Positions 28,412 to 39,845 of a DNA stretch of 64,000 bases are shown here, piece by piece. The stretch is from assembly GCA_002353815.1 (NCBI GenBank), contig DEKK01000003.1:262481-326480 (forward strand). Direction: 5' to 3'. The notes under the pieces were generated by a model. The model made no database searches. It saw only the letters and a list, made by a program, of their open reading frames with translations, and was not told where the DNA came from. The stretch comes from Bifidobacteriaceae bacterium UBA2724. Its GTDB lineage: Bacteria; Actinomycetota; Actinomycetes; Actinomycetales; Bifidobacteriaceae. The position numbers and the translations under genes are program-made. How positions within the stretch are numbered: position 1 is the first letter of the stretch; each line of letters opens with the position of its first letter.

Positions 28412-29518
28412 ATGATCGCCTTCATCATCGGATTCCTCGTGTCACTCTTCAGTACGCTGATCGGCACGCCCATCCTCATCAGGGTGGTGCACCGGCTCAA
28501 CTACGGCCAGTACATCCGCCAGGACGGCCCGCAGTCCCATCTGGTCAAGCGCGGGACGCCCACCATGGGTGGCGTCGTCATCGTGCTGTCGATCATCCTC
28601 GGTTGGCTCGTCTCGGCCATCGTGCGCCACGTAGCATACGGCACGCCGTATTCGTTCAACGCGGTTCTCGTGCTTTTCGTCATGCTGGCCATGGGCGTGC
28701 TCGGCTTCATCGACGATTTCGCCAAGGTGCGCAAGAAGCAGAACGAAGGCCTGTCCATCCACGGCAAGCTGATCGGGCAGATCATCATCGCCACCGTCTT
28801 CGCCATCCTCGTGCTCGTGCTGCCTCAGCACGGCGACGCCACGGGCGCCCGCGCCGGCATCACGTGGATCGACGACACGGTCATTTCGTTCGAGAGCCTG
28901 GGGCGCGTCGGCGCGATCGTGCTCTACGTGGTCTGGGTGAACTTCCTCCTGGCCGCATGGACCAACGCGTTCAACCTCACCGATGGGCTCGACGGCCTGT
29001 GCACGGGCAATTCCATGATCGCGTTCATCGCCTACGCCTTCGTGGCTTTCTGGGAGGCCAACCACATCATCGGCCAGCCGCTGCACGAGGGATACCAGTA
29101 TTCGGTGACGGACCCCACCGACCTCGCCATCATCGCCGGTTGCGCGTGCGCAGCGTGCTTCGGATTCCTGTGGTACAACGCCAACCCAGCGCTCATCTTC
29201 ATGGGCGACACCGGCTCGCTCGCGCTGGGCGGCCTGTTCTCGGCGCTGTCCATCGCCACCCACACCGAGCTGCTCGCCGCGATCATCGGCGGCCTGTTCG
29301 TCATCGAGGCGATGTCGGACGTCATCCAGATCTCGGCGTTCAAGATCAAGCACGTGCGCGTCTTCAAGATGGCGCCGATCCACCACCACTTCGAGCTGTG
29401 CGGATGGCCGGAGGGAAAGGTCGTCGTCCGGTTCTGGATGATCGAGGCGATGTTCGGCGCGTTGGGCGTGCTGTGCTTCTACAGCGACTGGCTGCTGAAT
29501 TCGCACTTCCTGTTCTGA
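28412..29518 (+). CDS. mraY: Phospho-N-acetylmuramoyl-pentapeptide-transferase MraY
   Basis: Polytopic membrane enzyme that moves phospho-MurNAc-pentapeptide to undecaprenyl phosphate, giving lipid I. 368 residues with about ten membrane helices. Visible signatures are [32 protein letters not shown] (the catalytic Asp loop), [12 protein letters not shown] and the [10 protein letters not shown] loop. It lies between murF and murD, as in most dcw clusters. Confidence 0.96.
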   Translation: MIAFIIGFLVSLFSTLIGTPILIRVVHRLNYGQYIRQDGPQSHLVKRGTPTMGGVVIVLSIILGWLVSAIVRHVAYGTPYSFNAVLVLFVMLAMGVLGFIDDFAKVRKKQNEGLSIHGKLIGQIIIATVFAILVLVLPQHGDATGARAGITWIDDTVISFESLGRVGAIVLYVVWVNFLLAAWTNAFNLTDGLDGLCTGNSMIAFIAYAFVAFWEANHIIGQPLHEGYQYSVTDPTDLAIIAGCACAACFGFLWYNANPALIFMGDTGSLALGGLFSALSIATHTELLAAIIGGLFVIEAMSDVIQISAFKIKHVRVFKMAPIHHHFELCGWPEGKVVVRFWMIEAMFGALGVLCFYSDWLLNSHFLF

Positions 29519-29636
29519 TGCATCCCTGCGGCGCCGGCGGCGTGGGCATCCCGTCGTTTCCCCGGCGCCCCGGGATGGCTCGTGGCCGCGGACGCGGCGA
29601 CGCAAAGGTTTCACTACCGAAAGGCACAAGGTAAAA

Positions 29637-31070
29637 ATGGCAGACAACAAAGGCTTGACCGACAAGACCACGCTCGTCGCCGGTCTGGGCATCTCAGGCG
29701 CAAGCGTGCGCGATGTGTTGGAGGAAGCAGGCCATGACGTGGTGACCGTGGACCAGGGCAAGCCCGAGGCCACGTATTCGTCCTTCGGCGACGTGGACTG
29801 GAGCACCGTCGGCATGGTCATGTCATCGCCGGTGTTCCATCCGGATTCCGATTTCATCACCAAGGCGCAGTCCCTGGGGATCCCGGTCGTGTCCGAGGTC
29901 GAGATCGCATGGCGCATGCGTGTCAACAACGCCAGCACGGGACGCCCCGCGCCGTGGATCGGCATCACGGGTACGAACGGCAAGACCAGCACCACCGAGA
30001 TGGTGTCGGCCGTGCTTACGGCCGCGGGCCTCACCGCGCCCGCCGTGGGCAACATCGGCGTGCCGGTGTCGAAGGCCGCGGTGGACCCCGCCAACGACGC
30101 CCTTGCCGTGGAGCTCAGCTCGTTCCAGCTCCATTTCACCGATTCCCTGGAACTCGACTGCGCCGCCATCACGAACCTTGCGGACGATCATCTCGACTGG
30201 CACGGCGGCTTCGCCAACTACGCCCACGACAAGTCGAAGGTGTTCCGCAACGTCAGGCGCGCGCTGGTCTACAATGCCGACGACGCCAACGTGTCGCGCC
30301 TCGCTGCCGAGGCGAAGCCGGGTCCGGACTGCGTCAAGGTCGGTTTTACGCTGGGGGAGCCCAAGGAGGGCGAGATCGGCATCGTCGATGGATGGGTGTG
30401 CGACCGTTCGGCGCTGCAGTCCGACCATGCGCACGAGAAGCTGGTGCGCGTCTCGCAGTTCACGCATCTCATGGAGCCCGACGGCACCGTGTATCCGCAT
30501 CTGCTCGCGGACGCGATGTGCGCCTACGCCCTGACCCGCGGTCTGGGCGTCAGCTCGTTCACCGCCATCGAGGCGCTGTGCGCGTTCCGCCCCGGCGGGC
30601 ATCGCATCGAGCTCGTCGCGACCGAACACACGGCGGATGGAGACATCCGCTTCGTCGATGATTCCAAGGCCACCAACGCCCACGCCGCGAAGGCGTCGCT
30701 GTCGAGCTTCGCGCCCAAGTCGGTCGTGTGGATTGCCGGCGGCCTCGCCAAGGGCGCGCGTTTCGAAGACCTGGTGCGTGACGAGGCGGGCATCATCAAG
30801 GCCGCCGTGATCATCGGCGCCGACACGAAGCCCATGACCGAGGCGTTCGCCGCCAGCGCGCCGCAGATTCCCGTGACCGTCATCGACCCGTCCCCCAAGG
30901 AATCCGTGATGGACCGCGCCGTGGCCGCCGCCGGCGTCTACGCCGAGGGGGGCGACGTGGTGCTCATGGCACCTGCTTGCGCATCGATGGACCAGTTCGT
31001 GTCCTACGCCGACCGTGGCGACAAGTTCGCCTCCGCCGCGCACATGTGGGCGGTGTCCCATGGCGCGTGA
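29637..31070 (+). CDS. murD: UDP-N-acetylmuramoylalanine--D-glutamate ligase MurD
   Basis: Adds D-glutamate to UDP-MurNAc-L-Ala. 477 residues: N-terminal Rossmann-like domain ([12 protein letters not shown]), ATP loop [14 protein letters not shown], the ELSSFQLHF segment, [11 protein letters not shown], and a C-terminal domain with [10 protein letters not shown]. The start at 29637 follows AAGG-rich sequence. Its 3' end overlaps the ftsW start by 11 bases. Confidence 0.96.
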   Translation: MADNKGLTDKTTLVAGLGISGASVRDVLEEAGHDVVTVDQGKPEATYSSFGDVDWSTVGMVMSSPVFHPDSDFITKAQSLGIPVVSEVEIAWRMRVNNASTGRPAPWIGITGTNGKTSTTEMVSAVLTAAGLTAPAVGNIGVPVSKAAVDPANDALAVELSSFQLHFTDSLELDCAAITNLADDHLDWHGGFANYAHDKSKVFRNVRRALVYNADDANVSRLAAEAKPGPDCVKVGFTLGEPKEGEIGIVDGWVCDRSALQSDHAHEKLVRVSQFTHLMEPDGTVYPHLLADAMCAYALTRGLGVSSFTAIEALCAFRPGGHRIELVATEHTADGDIRFVDDSKATNAHAAKASLSSFAPKSVVWIAGGLAKGARFEDLVRDEAGIIKAAVIIGADTKPMTEAFAASAPQIPVTVIDPSPKESVMDRAVAAAGVYAEGGDVVLMAPACASMDQFVSYADRGDKFASAAHMWAVSHGA

Positions 31071-32802
31071 CGACCGCAGCCGGGGCAAGGACGCATCTTC
31101 CGCCCCGGGGCGCAGCGTATCGTCGTCGCGCCGCACGCGGGATTCGCGGGACGTGCGCGGCGAGGAGCGCCGCCATGTCGGCAGCGACACCGAAGGCGAG
31201 GAACGATCTGAAGCCGACGAGGCCGCCGGCCGCGCCGAGCATACCAACCGTCCCGAGCGCCCCGTGCGTTCCCGCAGCTTCCATCACGCGGACCGTCCCC
31301 ATCGCGATGAACGGGAGGGCCGCCGGTCCGACCGCAATGCCGGAAGCAAACCCGGTCTGCTCGAACGTCTCCATCTCGTCGAGCGCGTCACGCCGACCGA
31401 TGACGAGGCGGAGCCAGAAGACTACGGCGACAGATCGCGCACGGAACGACCGTCGCATCTGCGCCGCACTGCGTCCGGCCGCGCCGACCTCAAGGGGGCG
31501 GACGAACCCCGCGGCGCCCGCCCGGTTACGAGGGACCTGGATGAACCGGCATGGCGCGACACCACGCACCTGCCTTGGACCTCCGCGGCGCGGCGCACTG
31601 TCAAGCATTGCCTCGACGAGTCCGGAGACAGGGTGAAACCTGTCGCCAAGAGCTCGCAGCACACGGGTTGGCGTTTCATTTTCAACCCCGTGTACTGCTT
31701 CTTCGCCTTCTGCATCTCGGTGGTCGCCCTCACCGTCCTCGGCGTGGTCATGGTGTCGTCAAGCTCCAGCGTCGAAAACGTCGCCCAGGGCTCGTCGCCA
31801 TGGCTGGGTGCATGGAACCAGCTGAAATTCGCCGGACTTGGCCTCATCCTTGCGGCAGTCATGGCCATCCCGGGCAAGAAATGGCACCACTTCGTCACAT
31901 ACGGGTTGTGCATCGTGGCGCTGATCGCCCAGGTCCTCACGCTGCTCTTCGGCGTGGAGGTCAACGGAAACAAGGGCTGGCTGGCGATTGGCGGATTCCA
32001 GTTCCAGCCTTCCGAACTGCTCAAGCTCGCCATGTGCGTGATACTGCCCGTGCTGCTTCTCAATGCGTATAAGTCGTCCGAGCGACGGTGGTACATCCGG
32101 TGGCTGTGTCCGCTCGTCGCCGCCGTCATGGGCATCGCGCTGGTGCTTCTCACCCACGACATGGGCACGAGCGTGATCCTGTTCATCATCTGCTTCGGAG
32201 CGATTTTCCTCGCGGGGTTCAGCGGCAGGCTCACCCTCATCGGCCTGGCGGCGGCCTGCGTCGTCGCGGCCATCGCCGTCAGCCTCAACCCGACCCGCCA
32301 GAGCCGCATCCTCGTCACCATCCGCGGATGCAGCGCCGAGGACGCGCAGGGCAATTGCTATCAGGTGATCCACGGACTCTACGCCCTCAGCTCCGGTGGC
32401 CTGACCGGTCTGGGCGTCGGAAATTCGCGGGAGAAGTGGAACTACCTGCCCGAGGCGGAAAGCGACTTCATCTTCGCCATCATCGGTGAGGAATGGGGTT
32501 TCGTCGGCGCGGGGTTCGTCATCATCCTGTTCGCGCTCATGGCATGGAGCCTCATCATCATGGCCCTCAACCAGTCCACGTTCACCGGGCGCATGACCCT
32601 GCTGTGCGTGTTCCTGTGGTTCATCCCCCAGGCGCTGATCAACATCGTCATCGTGCTGGGCGTCTTCCCGGTCATGGGGTTGCCGTTGCCGTTTGTCTCC
32701 GCGGGCGGCAGCTCGCTGGTGTCCTGCCTAGGTGCCAGCGGCCTCGTGATAAACATCGCGCGACGGCAGAAAGAGATCAGGGCGGTGACCGCGGTCGGCT
32801 AA
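31060..32802 (+). CDS. ftsW: FtsW, septal peptidoglycan glycosyltransferase (SEDS family), with long charged N-terminus
   Basis: 580 residues; SEDS polymerase that partners FtsI at the septum. The first ~205 residues are a disordered Arg/Glu/Asp-rich cytoplasmic tail, unusual for the family, which is typically ~400 residues. Ten membrane helices follow. Family motifs include [32 protein letters not shown] and the final [13 protein letters not shown]. It starts inside the murD end without a clear ribosome site, so translation is probably coupled. FtsW and RodA are similar; the dcw position favours FtsW. Confidence 0.93.
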   Translation: MARDDRSRGKDASSAPGRSVSSSRRTRDSRDVRGEERRHVGSDTEGEERSEADEAAGRAEHTNRPERPVRSRSFHHADRPHRDEREGRRSDRNAGSKPGLLERLHLVERVTPTDDEAEPEDYGDRSRTERPSHLRRTASGRADLKGADEPRGARPVTRDLDEPAWRDTTHLPWTSAARRTVKHCLDESGDRVKPVAKSSQHTGWRFIFNPVYCFFAFCISVVALTVLGVVMVSSSSSVENVAQGSSPWLGAWNQLKFAGLGLILAAVMAIPGKKWHHFVTYGLCIVALIAQVLTLLFGVEVNGNKGWLAIGGFQFQPSELLKLAMCVILPVLLLNAYKSSERRWYIRWLCPLVAAVMGIALVLLTHDMGTSVILFIICFGAIFLAGFSGRLTLIGLAAACVVAAIAVSLNPTRQSRILVTIRGCSAEDAQGNCYQVIHGLYALSSGGLTGLGVGNSREKWNYLPEAESDFIFAIIGEEWGFVGAGFVIILFALMAWSLIIMALNQSTFTGRMTLLCVFLWFIPQALINIVIVLGVFPVMGLPLPFVSAGGSSLVSCLGASGLVINIARRQKEIRAVTAVG

Positions 32803-33058
32803 AGCCGCCCACGGCCCGCCGCAGTCCAAGCGGCGTCTTCCGCGGTGATTCGGGTCGGGGATCCGACTGCGTCACGGGGGAGGTGCCGCCGGCCGCAGAT
32901 GCGTCGGTGCGCCGGCCCCGGTGGCGCGGACGGCCTGGCGGAACGGGATGACGCATGATGCATGCACATGACGCGCCCGGCGTGGATCGGCCACGCCCAA
33001 GTGTCAAGCCATCGAAAAGGTGGCGTGGCGTTGCGTGTGGGGCGCGGAGAAGGGGAAT

Positions 33059-34243
33059 ATGGTGAAGGCTATGAGTGAAAAAGAGAAGCCGAGCATCGTG
33101 TTCGCGGGTGGCGGCACGGCCGGCCATGTCAATCCGTTGCTCGCCATGGCGTCGGCTGTGCGCGAAGCCGCCCCCGAAGCGGCCATCGGTGTCATCGGCA
33201 CCGCCGTGGGACTTGAGAAAGACCTCGTGCCCGCGGCCGGCTTCGAGATGGACACCATCGAGAAGGTGCCGTTCCCGCGTCGGCCCAATGCCTATATGTT
33301 CCGGTTCCCTCGCAAATGGCGCACCGAGACCGCCAAGGTGCGACGCATTCTCGAACAGCGCCACGCCGACGTGGTCGTGGGCGTGGGCGGGTACGCCGCG
33401 GCGCCCGCGTACTACATGGCCCACAAGATGGGCATCCCCGTCGTGATCCACGAGCAGAACGCCCGCGCGGGCATGGCAAACCGCCTCGGCGCACGCTGGG
33501 CGACGTTCATCGGAACGGTGTATGACAACACCGGCCTTACATCCACAGCGCCCATCGAACGCGTCGGACTGCCGCTGCGCGCGCCAATCGCCAGCATGGC
33601 GAAGCAATTGGAGAAAGACCGCCCCATGGCGCGTACCAGCGCGCAGATCAAGCTGGGGCTCGACCCCATGCTGCCCGTGATCCTCGTCACCGGCGGCTCG
33701 CTGGGGGCCCAGAGCATCAACAACGCCGTGTCGCGTGCCGCGAAGAGCCTCTTGGAAGTGGCACAGGTGGTGCACCTGACCGGCAAAGGCAAAATCGAGG
33801 CCGTGCGGGCGACGGTGTCGCAGAGCAACCCCATGCAGCTGACGGGGCTGGGCGAGTACGGCTCCGGCAATTACCACGCCGTCGAATACTGGGAGCGCAT
33901 GGACCTGGCCTTCGCCGCGGCCGATCTCGTGGTCTGCCGTTCGGGCGCGGGCACCGTCGCCGAGATCAGCGCCCTCGGCGTGCCCGCCATCTACGTGCCG
34001 CTGCCCATCGGGAACGGCGAGCAGAAGTTCAACGCGCAGCCGGTCGTCGACGCCGGCGGCGGCATCATGGTCCAGGATTCCGATTTCACCGCTCGATGGG
34101 TCGAGGAGAACGTGCCCGCGCTCATCCACGACCGCGTCAGGCTCGCCGCCATGGGCAAGGCGGCATGGGAATACGGAATCCGCGACGCGGCGCAGGTCAT
34201 GGCGCGGCACGTTCTCGACATCGCCGTCTCGTCCCACGACTAG
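33059..34243 (+). CDS. murG: UDP-N-acetylglucosamine transferase MurG
   Basis: Adds GlcNAc to lipid I to make lipid II at the inner membrane face. The ATG at 33059 was chosen because GGAGAAGGGG precedes it; an in-frame ATG at 33071 is also possible. 394 residues of GT-B fold with [10 protein letters not shown] near the N-terminus, [22 protein letters not shown] and the C-terminal [15 protein letters not shown] donor-binding segment. It is separated from ftsW by 256 bases that hold no gene. Confidence 0.95.
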   Translation: MVKAMSEKEKPSIVFAGGGTAGHVNPLLAMASAVREAAPEAAIGVIGTAVGLEKDLVPAAGFEMDTIEKVPFPRRPNAYMFRFPRKWRTETAKVRRILEQRHADVVVGVGGYAAAPAYYMAHKMGIPVVIHEQNARAGMANRLGARWATFIGTVYDNTGLTSTAPIERVGLPLRAPIASMAKQLEKDRPMARTSAQIKLGLDPMLPVILVTGGSLGAQSINNAVSRAAKSLLEVAQVVHLTGKGKIEAVRATVSQSNPMQLTGLGEYGSGNYHAVEYWERMDLAFAAADLVVCRSGAGTVAEISALGVPAIYVPLPIGNGEQKFNAQPVVDAGGGIMVQDSDFTARWVEENVPALIHDRVRLAAMGKAAWEYGIRDAAQVMARHVLDIAVSSHD

Positions 34244-34380
34244 AGTGTTGTCCTTGTCGTAGAAGAAGTCGATTCCACCGAGAACGGCTCACGGCTGTGG
34301 ACTCTCCGATGAAACAATAATGCGTAGGAGAAGACTACAGTTGGTTCTGTTAGCCCCAACGGCGGGAAGCGAGGAGAGTA

Positions 34381-35973
34381 ATGACTGCAGATCAGGTCCC
34401 CGTGAAACTCGATCCCACGAGTCAGCCAATCACCTACGCGGACGCGCGTCTTGAGGATTTGGGGAAGACCCATTTCATAGGCATCGGCGGCGCGGGGATG
34501 AGCGTCCTCGCCGAGATGATGCTGGAAGATGGCATCGACGTCTCCGGTTCCGATCGCGAGGAAAGCCCCAAGACCGAACATCTCAAAGAACTCGGCGCGC
34601 GCGTCTATTACGGGCAGGAGGAATCCAACGTCCACTCCGCCAAGAGCGTCGTGTGGTCGAGCGCCATCAAACCCGACAACCCCGAGATCCAGGCGGCCGT
34701 CAAAGAAGGCAAGTACCTGCTTCACCGAAGCGACATCCTGGCGCTGCTGCTTGCCGCGCATCGCTCCGTGACCGTCGCGGGCGCCCATGGCAAGACGACC
34801 ACCAGCGCAATGATCGCGCAGATCCTGGAATCAGCCGGCTCCGGCAACCTCGTCGACCCGTCGTATGCGATCGGCGGCAGCGTGCGCACGAAGCGCGGCG
34901 TGATCGACGGCGGACATGCCGGACATGGCGACATCATGGTCGCCGAGGCGGATGAATCCGACGGAAGCTTCGAGAAATACCGCCCCTACATCGCCGTCAT
35001 CACCAATGTCGAAGCCGACCACCTCGACCACTACGGAACCCAGGAGGCGTTCCAGCAGGCCTTCGTCGACTACGCGCACCACGCCTACGGGCATGTCGTC
35101 GCATGCGCCGACGATCCGGGGGCGCTCGCGGTGCTCAAGTCGTTCAAGGGCATGACGGCCCGCCGTGCCGTGGCGTACACCACGCAGGATCCCGAATCCC
35201 TCGGCCTCGATGCGTCGCGCTGCGTGCGAATCTCCGACGAAACCGTGAGCGTGGACCCGACCCAGCAGTTCCCCGAGCGTTTCAACCTCACGTTCCCCTC
35301 GTCCATGCTGCCCAACTACGAGACGAACGGCGCCCCGACCTTCACGATTCCCGTCGAACTCCGCGTCCCCGGCATCCACAACGCGCGCAACGCCGCGGCG
35401 GCCATCATCACCTGCCTGCTGCTCGGCATGCGTCCGGCCGACGCCGTGCGCGGCATCCGTGAATTCTGCGGCGCCGCACGCCGTTTCGAACGCAAAGCCT
35501 GCATCGGCGGCGTGACGCTCATCGACGATTACGCGCACCATCCCACCGAGATCGCGGCTCTGCTCGACGCAGCCCGCCGTCGTTTCCCACAGGCCACGCT
35601 GCGCGTCGTGTTCCAGCCGCATCTGTTCTCGCGCACGCATTTCTTCGCCAAGGAGTTTGCGCAGGCGCTGCACAAGGCGGACCGCGTGACCGTCACCGGC
35701 ATCTATCCGGCCCGGGAGAAGCAGTCCGACTGGCCGAACATCACGGCGTCCACCATCGTCGATGCCGCCGAGGAACAGGGCATCGGCGGGGACTGGATCA
35801 ACGCCGAGCCCTCCATGCGCAAGGCGGCCCTCGATATGGTCGCCGCGGCCCAGCCGGGCGATGTGCTGTTCACCGTGGGTGCCGGCAGCATCACCACGAT
35901 GGATCCCGTCATCATCGATGCCCTCAAGCAGCGTTTCGGCGACGGTTCGACCGACACTGGCGAGGCTGCATGA
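34381..35973 (+). CDS. murC: UDP-N-acetylmuramate--L-alanine ligase MurC
   Basis: Adds L-alanine to UDP-MurNAc, the first amino-acid step of the stem peptide. 530 residues: FIGIGGAGMSVLAEM in the N-terminal domain, ATP loop GAHGKTTTSAM, EADESDGSF, and the C-terminal DDYAHHPTEI segment. The ATG follows GAGGAGAG. The stop overlaps the ftsQ start (ATGA). The 137 bases before it, after murG, hold no gene. Confidence 0.96.
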   Translation: MTADQVPVKLDPTSQPITYADARLEDLGKTHFIGIGGAGMSVLAEMMLEDGIDVSGSDREESPKTEHLKELGARVYYGQEESNVHSAKSVVWSSAIKPDNPEIQAAVKEGKYLLHRSDILALLLAAHRSVTVAGAHGKTTTSAMIAQILESAGSGNLVDPSYAIGGSVRTKRGVIDGGHAGHGDIMVAEADESDGSFEKYRPYIAVITNVEADHLDHYGTQEAFQQAFVDYAHHAYGHVVACADDPGALAVLKSFKGMTARRAVAYTTQDPESLGLDASRCVRISDETVSVDPTQQFPERFNLTFPSSMLPNYETNGAPTFTIPVELRVPGIHNARNAAAAIITCLLLGMRPADAVRGIREFCGAARRFERKACIGGVTLIDDYAHHPTEIAALLDAARRRFPQATLRVVFQPHLFSRTHFFAKEFAQALHKADRVTVTGIYPAREKQSDWPNITASTIVDAAEEQGIGGDWINAEPSMRKAALDMVAAAQPGDVLFTVGAGSITTMDPVIIDALKQRFGDGSTDTGEAA

Positions 35974-37004
35974 CGCGTCGCATCACCTCGTCTGGCGCCT
36001 CGACAACGTCGCACGATGGGCGCGATGAATCGCGGCTGCCCGATGACACCGGGCAGCCGCGCCGCATGATACGCTCCGACGCATCATCCGTTGATTCCGT
36101 CGATTCCGTTGATTCCGCCCCCGTTCCCCGCAGGGCCGTGTCATCGGGGGCGCATGCTTTCGTCGACCCGTTGGAGATGGAACCGCGCGTCCCCGACGAT
36201 TCGCCGGTGTTGTCCGAGCCGACGGTGAGGCACAAGACGTCGCATTCCCGCCGGCGCGTCGATGAAAGACACCGCGCGATGCGCAGCTACGTGCTAAGGC
36301 GCGTGCTCATCGGGGTGTTCATCGTGGCCGTTGTCGCGTTCGGCGTCTGGCTCACCCTCTTCTCATCCGTCTTCCGCTACGACGCCTCGCAGGCTACCGT
36401 CAGCGGCGGCAACCAGTGGGTCGACACCAGCCGGATCAATGACATCATCGACGAAAACAACGGCAAGTCGCTGTTCCTCGTCAACGCCAACGACATGGCG
36501 TCGCGCATCGACCAGGTCGTCGGTGTGAGCGATGTGACCGTGCAGCGTCAGTTCCCCAACACCGTGTCGGTGTCATTCACCGCCGACACCCCTGCGGCCG
36601 TGCTTCATGTGACCACGGACAACGAGCTTGTGCCCGTCAACGCCGAGGGGGAGCAGCTGCAACAGCAGTCCGACGAATCCGCTTACGATGGGATCCCGCG
36701 CATCGATGTGACCGACGCCAACGCGGCCAAAGACGATGACGCCATAGCCGAGTCCGTCAAGGTCATGGATGGCTTCAGTGATTCCCTGCGCCCGCGGGTC
36801 ACAGGCACCACGGCCCCGACACGCGATTCGATCACCTCGACCATCGACGATGGCGTGACCGTCGTATGGGGCGATTCCAGCGACATCGACTTCAAGGTGT
36901 CCGTCGTCGAAAAGATCATCGCCAAAAAAGACGGCGGCGATGCGGACTTCCAATCCGTGACGTCCATCAACGTATCGAGTCCGGATTCGCCGATAGTCAA
37001 ATGA
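35970..37004 (+). CDS. ftsQ: Cell division protein FtsQ
   Basis: 344 residues; one-pass divisome protein that recruits later proteins. A disordered cytoplasmic region (1-~108) includes a VDS tandem repeat and ends in a basic stretch. Then come one membrane helix (about 112-131, VLIGVFIVAVVAFGVWLTLF) and a POTRA domain (FRYDASQATVSGGNQWVDTSRI) with the conserved VQRQFPNTVSVSF strand. It is coupled to murC by ATGA and is the last gene of the cluster here: ftsZ does not follow; a convergent nuclease gene does. Confidence 0.9.
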   Translation: MTRRITSSGASTTSHDGRDESRLPDDTGQPRRMIRSDASSVDSVDSVDSAPVPRRAVSSGAHAFVDPLEMEPRVPDDSPVLSEPTVRHKTSHSRRRVDERHRAMRSYVLRRVLIGVFIVAVVAFGVWLTLFSSVFRYDASQATVSGGNQWVDTSRINDIIDENNGKSLFLVNANDMASRIDQVVGVSDVTVQRQFPNTVSVSFTADTPAAVLHVTTDNELVPVNAEGEQLQQQSDESAYDGIPRIDVTDANAAKDDDAIAESVKVMDGFSDSLRPRVTGTTAPTRDSITSTIDDGVTVVWGDSSDIDFKVSVVEKIIAKKDGGDADFQSVTSINVSSPDSPIVK

Positions 37005-37113
37005 CGCGCGTGCCTTCGCCGACGGGCGACACCGTCGCGGGGATGCATTCGTTTTGCGCGTCGTTCCTCTCCGCGACGGTGCGGTGGATCGCGCAGCGGC
37101 ATCGGGCGGGCGC

Positions 37114-38166
37114 CTAGGCGGCGATGATGGCGGGTGCCAGAGTCGCGGCGTCCGGCTGCTTGGCGAAGCTTCCCTGTGCTTTCTCGCTGCCCGTGATGCG
37201 TGCTGAGGGGCAGATGCGCGCCAGCGGGCACCATGCGCAGAGGCTTGACGGGGAGAACTCATAGAGATTGTGCTTTACCTCGGCGTCCAGTTTGTCGGAT
37301 GCGGCCGCCGCATCGGCCATCGCGCGCCGGCGCGTCCCGGCGTCCCGGATGTTGAGCATGAGCGTGGCGCCTTCGTTCATCTGCCGCACCTGCGCGGTGC
37401 CGGTGGATTCATCGAAATATTCGACCTGCGAGGCCATGGGGCAGACCAGACGTGCTCCAATCGGCCGCCATCCCGTGGCGTGGGTGCGCTTGTCACGCTC
37501 CAGCAGAATGGCGTAGATCGTCTGCTGGCGCAGATAGTTGAAGTCGGGGAATCGCAGCTTGTCGGAATACAGCTGCTCCTTGCGCCCCGTTTTGTAATCG
37601 TCGATGATGACGCGTTCGGGGTGCTCGGGGTCCGCCGCCACCAGACGGTCGATCGCTCCGTAGAAACGCCGCGAGATGCCCGGCAGCTGGCCGGTCACCA
37701 CCATTTCGAGCGCGGGCTGGAAGACGCCCTTGTCGTTGCGGTATTCGCTCACCGTCACGTCGGTGGCGCTCGGATCCATGGCGACGTAGCGACGGCACGC
37801 CTCGTCGAGCCATTCTCTGAGCGACGGCGCGGAGGCAATGTCCTCGGGTTGCTCCGCCAACGCTTCCTTCGCGCAGTCCTGCAGCAGGGCGGGGTCCACG
37901 CTCTCGCCCCGTGCGTCGACGGGCTTCGTGTAATAGAGCTCGCATGCGCGGTGGAACACGGTGCCTCGCACCCGCGGGTCATCCGGTGTGAGCGGGATCA
38001 CCATGTCCTTGAGCGTACTTTCGAAGATATAGCGGGCCGGACAGCCTGACACGAGGTTGTCGATCATCGTCGCCGACACCGGTTTCCTCGCCACTTTGGC
38101 GGCGATTGCGTCATCGGCCAGGTGCAGTCCTTCGCCATCGAGCCAGGCGTGTTCCTTCGTCATCAT
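37114..38166 (-). CDS. RecB-family PD-(D/E)XK exonuclease with probable Fe-S cluster
   Basis: About 350 residues. The nuclease core shows Asp173 in GAIDRL and the D190-Y-K192 motif in VIIDDYKTGRK, preceded by a conserved His near 72. Four cysteines, Cys42 in the N-terminal part and three in a C-terminal CxxC-x5-C cluster (LCAWCPLARICPS), match the 4Fe-4S pattern of AddB/Cas4-type nucleases. No helicase domain is present. It probably acts in DNA repair. Two ATG codons are possible (38166 or 38163; the second is better spaced from GGAGG). It converges with ftsQ. Confidence 0.85.
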   Translation of the reverse strand: MMTKEHAWLDGEGLHLADDAIAAKVARKPVSATMIDNLVSGCPARYIFESTLKDMVIPLTPDDPRVRGTVFHRACELYYTKPVDARGESVDPALLQDCAKEALAEQPEDIASAPSLREWLDEACRRYVAMDPSATDVTVSEYRNDKGVFQPALEMVVTGQLPGISRRFYGAIDRLVAADPEHPERVIIDDYKTGRKEQLYSDKLRFPDFNYLRQQTIYAILLERDKRTHATGWRPIGARLVCPMASQVEYFDESTGTAQVRQMNEGATLMLNIRDAGTRRRAMADAAAASDKLDAEVKHNLYEFSPSSLCAWCPLARICPSARITGSEKAQGSFAKQPDAATLAPAIIAA

Positions 38167-38267
38167 CCCTCCGGTTCAAAGCCGACGTCGTCGCGATGCC
38201 GGACGGCGTCGGTTACGAGTGACATGGTACCAAGGCGCACACGACGGGGCATGCCAGGCACCGTCGG

Positions 38268-39572
38268 TCATTGCGCGGATTTCCCATACAGGTAGTTCTC
38301 GACGTCATGCAGCGCCGTCGAAGGATCGGCGGAGTCCAGCGACGAACTGACGCTCGTCACGACATCGCCCGCCGACGGCGTGAGCTGGCCCGCCAGGTCG
38401 CTGAGCTTCGTGAGATACTGCGAGAAAGTGGCGGACGACATGGAATCGGTGTTGCCGAGACCCTGTATCGCCGAGACAGTGGTCTTCTGCGTATCGAGGT
38501 ACTTGTCCACGGATTCGATCCACGATGTGATGTCTTCGGAGTCGGTCGACGCGTCCAGGTCGTCGACGGCGGTTTCGCAAGCGCTCAGGTATGCCGAGTA
38601 ATCGTCCATGAACTTGTCTGTGTCATCGTTCGACAGCGAGGTCGTCGACCCTGAGCAAGCCGTGACGGCGGCCGCGAGCTTGGGGGCCGCATCGGCGAAC
38701 GAGAGGACCTGTGCGGCGTAGTCATCCACGGCAGAGCTGAATTTCGCATAGGAATCGGCTGCGTCCGCGTCATGCTTGAACACCTTGTCGTCGGCATGCC
38801 TGGATGTGTCGTTCTTCAGCGTGTCCACGGCGGAACGCAGGTCGCCCAGGGTGTCGTCGGTCACCGACGACACATCCGATACAAGCTGCTCGTTGATTTG
38901 CCCGTAGGAATTCGCAACGGCGGTGATGTCCGTCTGCACTGCGGCCAGGGACTTCGCCTCATCCAGATAGTCGGCCGGGGCGAGGTGGGTGATGCGCACT
39001 GCGGCGATCGCAACCGCCACCACAACGACCACGGCGCACAGCGCGATAAGACGCAGAGCCTTGTGGCGCCGTGACGTCTGTGCGTAGGCGGCGCCGGCCG
39101 TGCGTTGCCTGACGGCGCCGGGAGCATCGGGCGACGGGGCTGTTTTCTTTTTGCGCGTGGAAGCGCCCACGGTGCCGGATTTCTTGGCGGTGCCGGATTC
39201 CTCAGCGGTGCCGGATTCCTCACTGGCGTCGGTGGATTCCGCGGCGGCGGAGTTCCCATCGGCGTCGGCGGGCTGCGCAGCGGCATCCTGCAGACGAGCG
39301 GTGACGGCTTCTTCGTTCACGTCTTCGTCCGAAACCATCGCCGGAAGCTCGGTGGTGTTCGCGATGTCCACGGCGTCGTTCTGCTCGGTGCCGCTGATGC
39401 CAGGAACCTCGGCCGCCGTCTCGGCGTCAGAGGAAGTCGCGCGCTGTGAATCGCCGGCGCGGACCTTTGCGGAGCCGGCGCCGGCTTTCGGCCGCAGGGA
39501 GCGACGGCGGCGCATGGCCGAGTCACCCGCGGACTTCCCGTTCCAAGGCTTGCGTTTATTGCTGTTGGACAT
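38268..39572 (-). CDS. Hypothetical one-pass membrane protein with acidic, repeat-containing N-terminus
   Basis: 434 residues of unknown function. After a basic start (KRKPWNGK), residues ~30-160 are disordered, rich in Ala, Glu, Ser and Thr, and contain short repeats of SGTAEE. A single membrane helix follows (about 172-193, LIALCAVVVVVAVAIAAVRI), then ~240 external residues, predicted mostly helical and rich in Asp, Ser and Ala. No signal cleavage site or catalytic motif is evident. Bifidobacteria carry many such surface proteins; a role near the wall cluster is speculative. Confidence 0.7.
   Translation of the reverse strand: MSNSNKRKPWNGKSAGDSAMRRRRSLRPKAGAGSAKVRAGDSQRATSSDAETAAEVPGISGTEQNDAVDIANTTELPAMVSDEDVNEEAVTARLQDAAAQPADADGNSAAAESTDASEESGTAEESGTAKKSGTVGASTRKKKTAPSPDAPGAVRQRTAGAAYAQTSRRHKALRLIALCAVVVVVAVAIAAVRITHLAPADYLDEAKSLAAVQTDITAVANSYGQINEQLVSDVSSVTDDTLGDLRSAVDTLKNDTSRHADDKVFKHDADAADSYAKFSSAVDDYAAQVLSFADAAPKLAAAVTACSGSTTSLSNDDTDKFMDDYSAYLSACETAVDDLDASTDSEDITSWIESVDKYLDTQKTTVSAIQGLGNTDSMSSATFSQYLTKLSDLAGQLTPSAGDVVTSVSSSLDSADPSTALHDVENYLYGKSAQ
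39170..39223. repeat. 18-base tandem repeat, three copies
   Basis: Three units starting CGGTGCCGGAT are arranged head to tail inside the disordered part of the one-pass membrane protein gene. Units 2 and 3 differ at one base. They encode ESGTAE-like hexapeptides, so copy change keeps the frame. Confidence 0.75.
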
Positions 39573-39845
39573 GTCTGGCTTCCTCTGACTATCACAATTG
39601 CCGGATACCAGTTTATAGAAAGAGGCGACAGGAGGGGAGTCTCCGCTGTCAGTTAATTTTCAGGATGCCATGGGGTTTCCTTTCAGGATTTTCATCGCCG
39701 CCTTTGCACGATTTCGGACGCTCCTGTTCGGTTGCGCCGCAAGAATCGAATGAACAAGAGACATTCGTGCCCAGCCTGGCGAAGGAGTTCATGCGGCAAA
39801 GGCCGGTGCGGCAGGGGAACGGGACACGGAAACAAGGATAAGGCC

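Noticed and set aside
28442..30172. 576-codon minus-strand frame across mraY and murD
   Set aside because: It is a shadow of two unmistakable wall genes.
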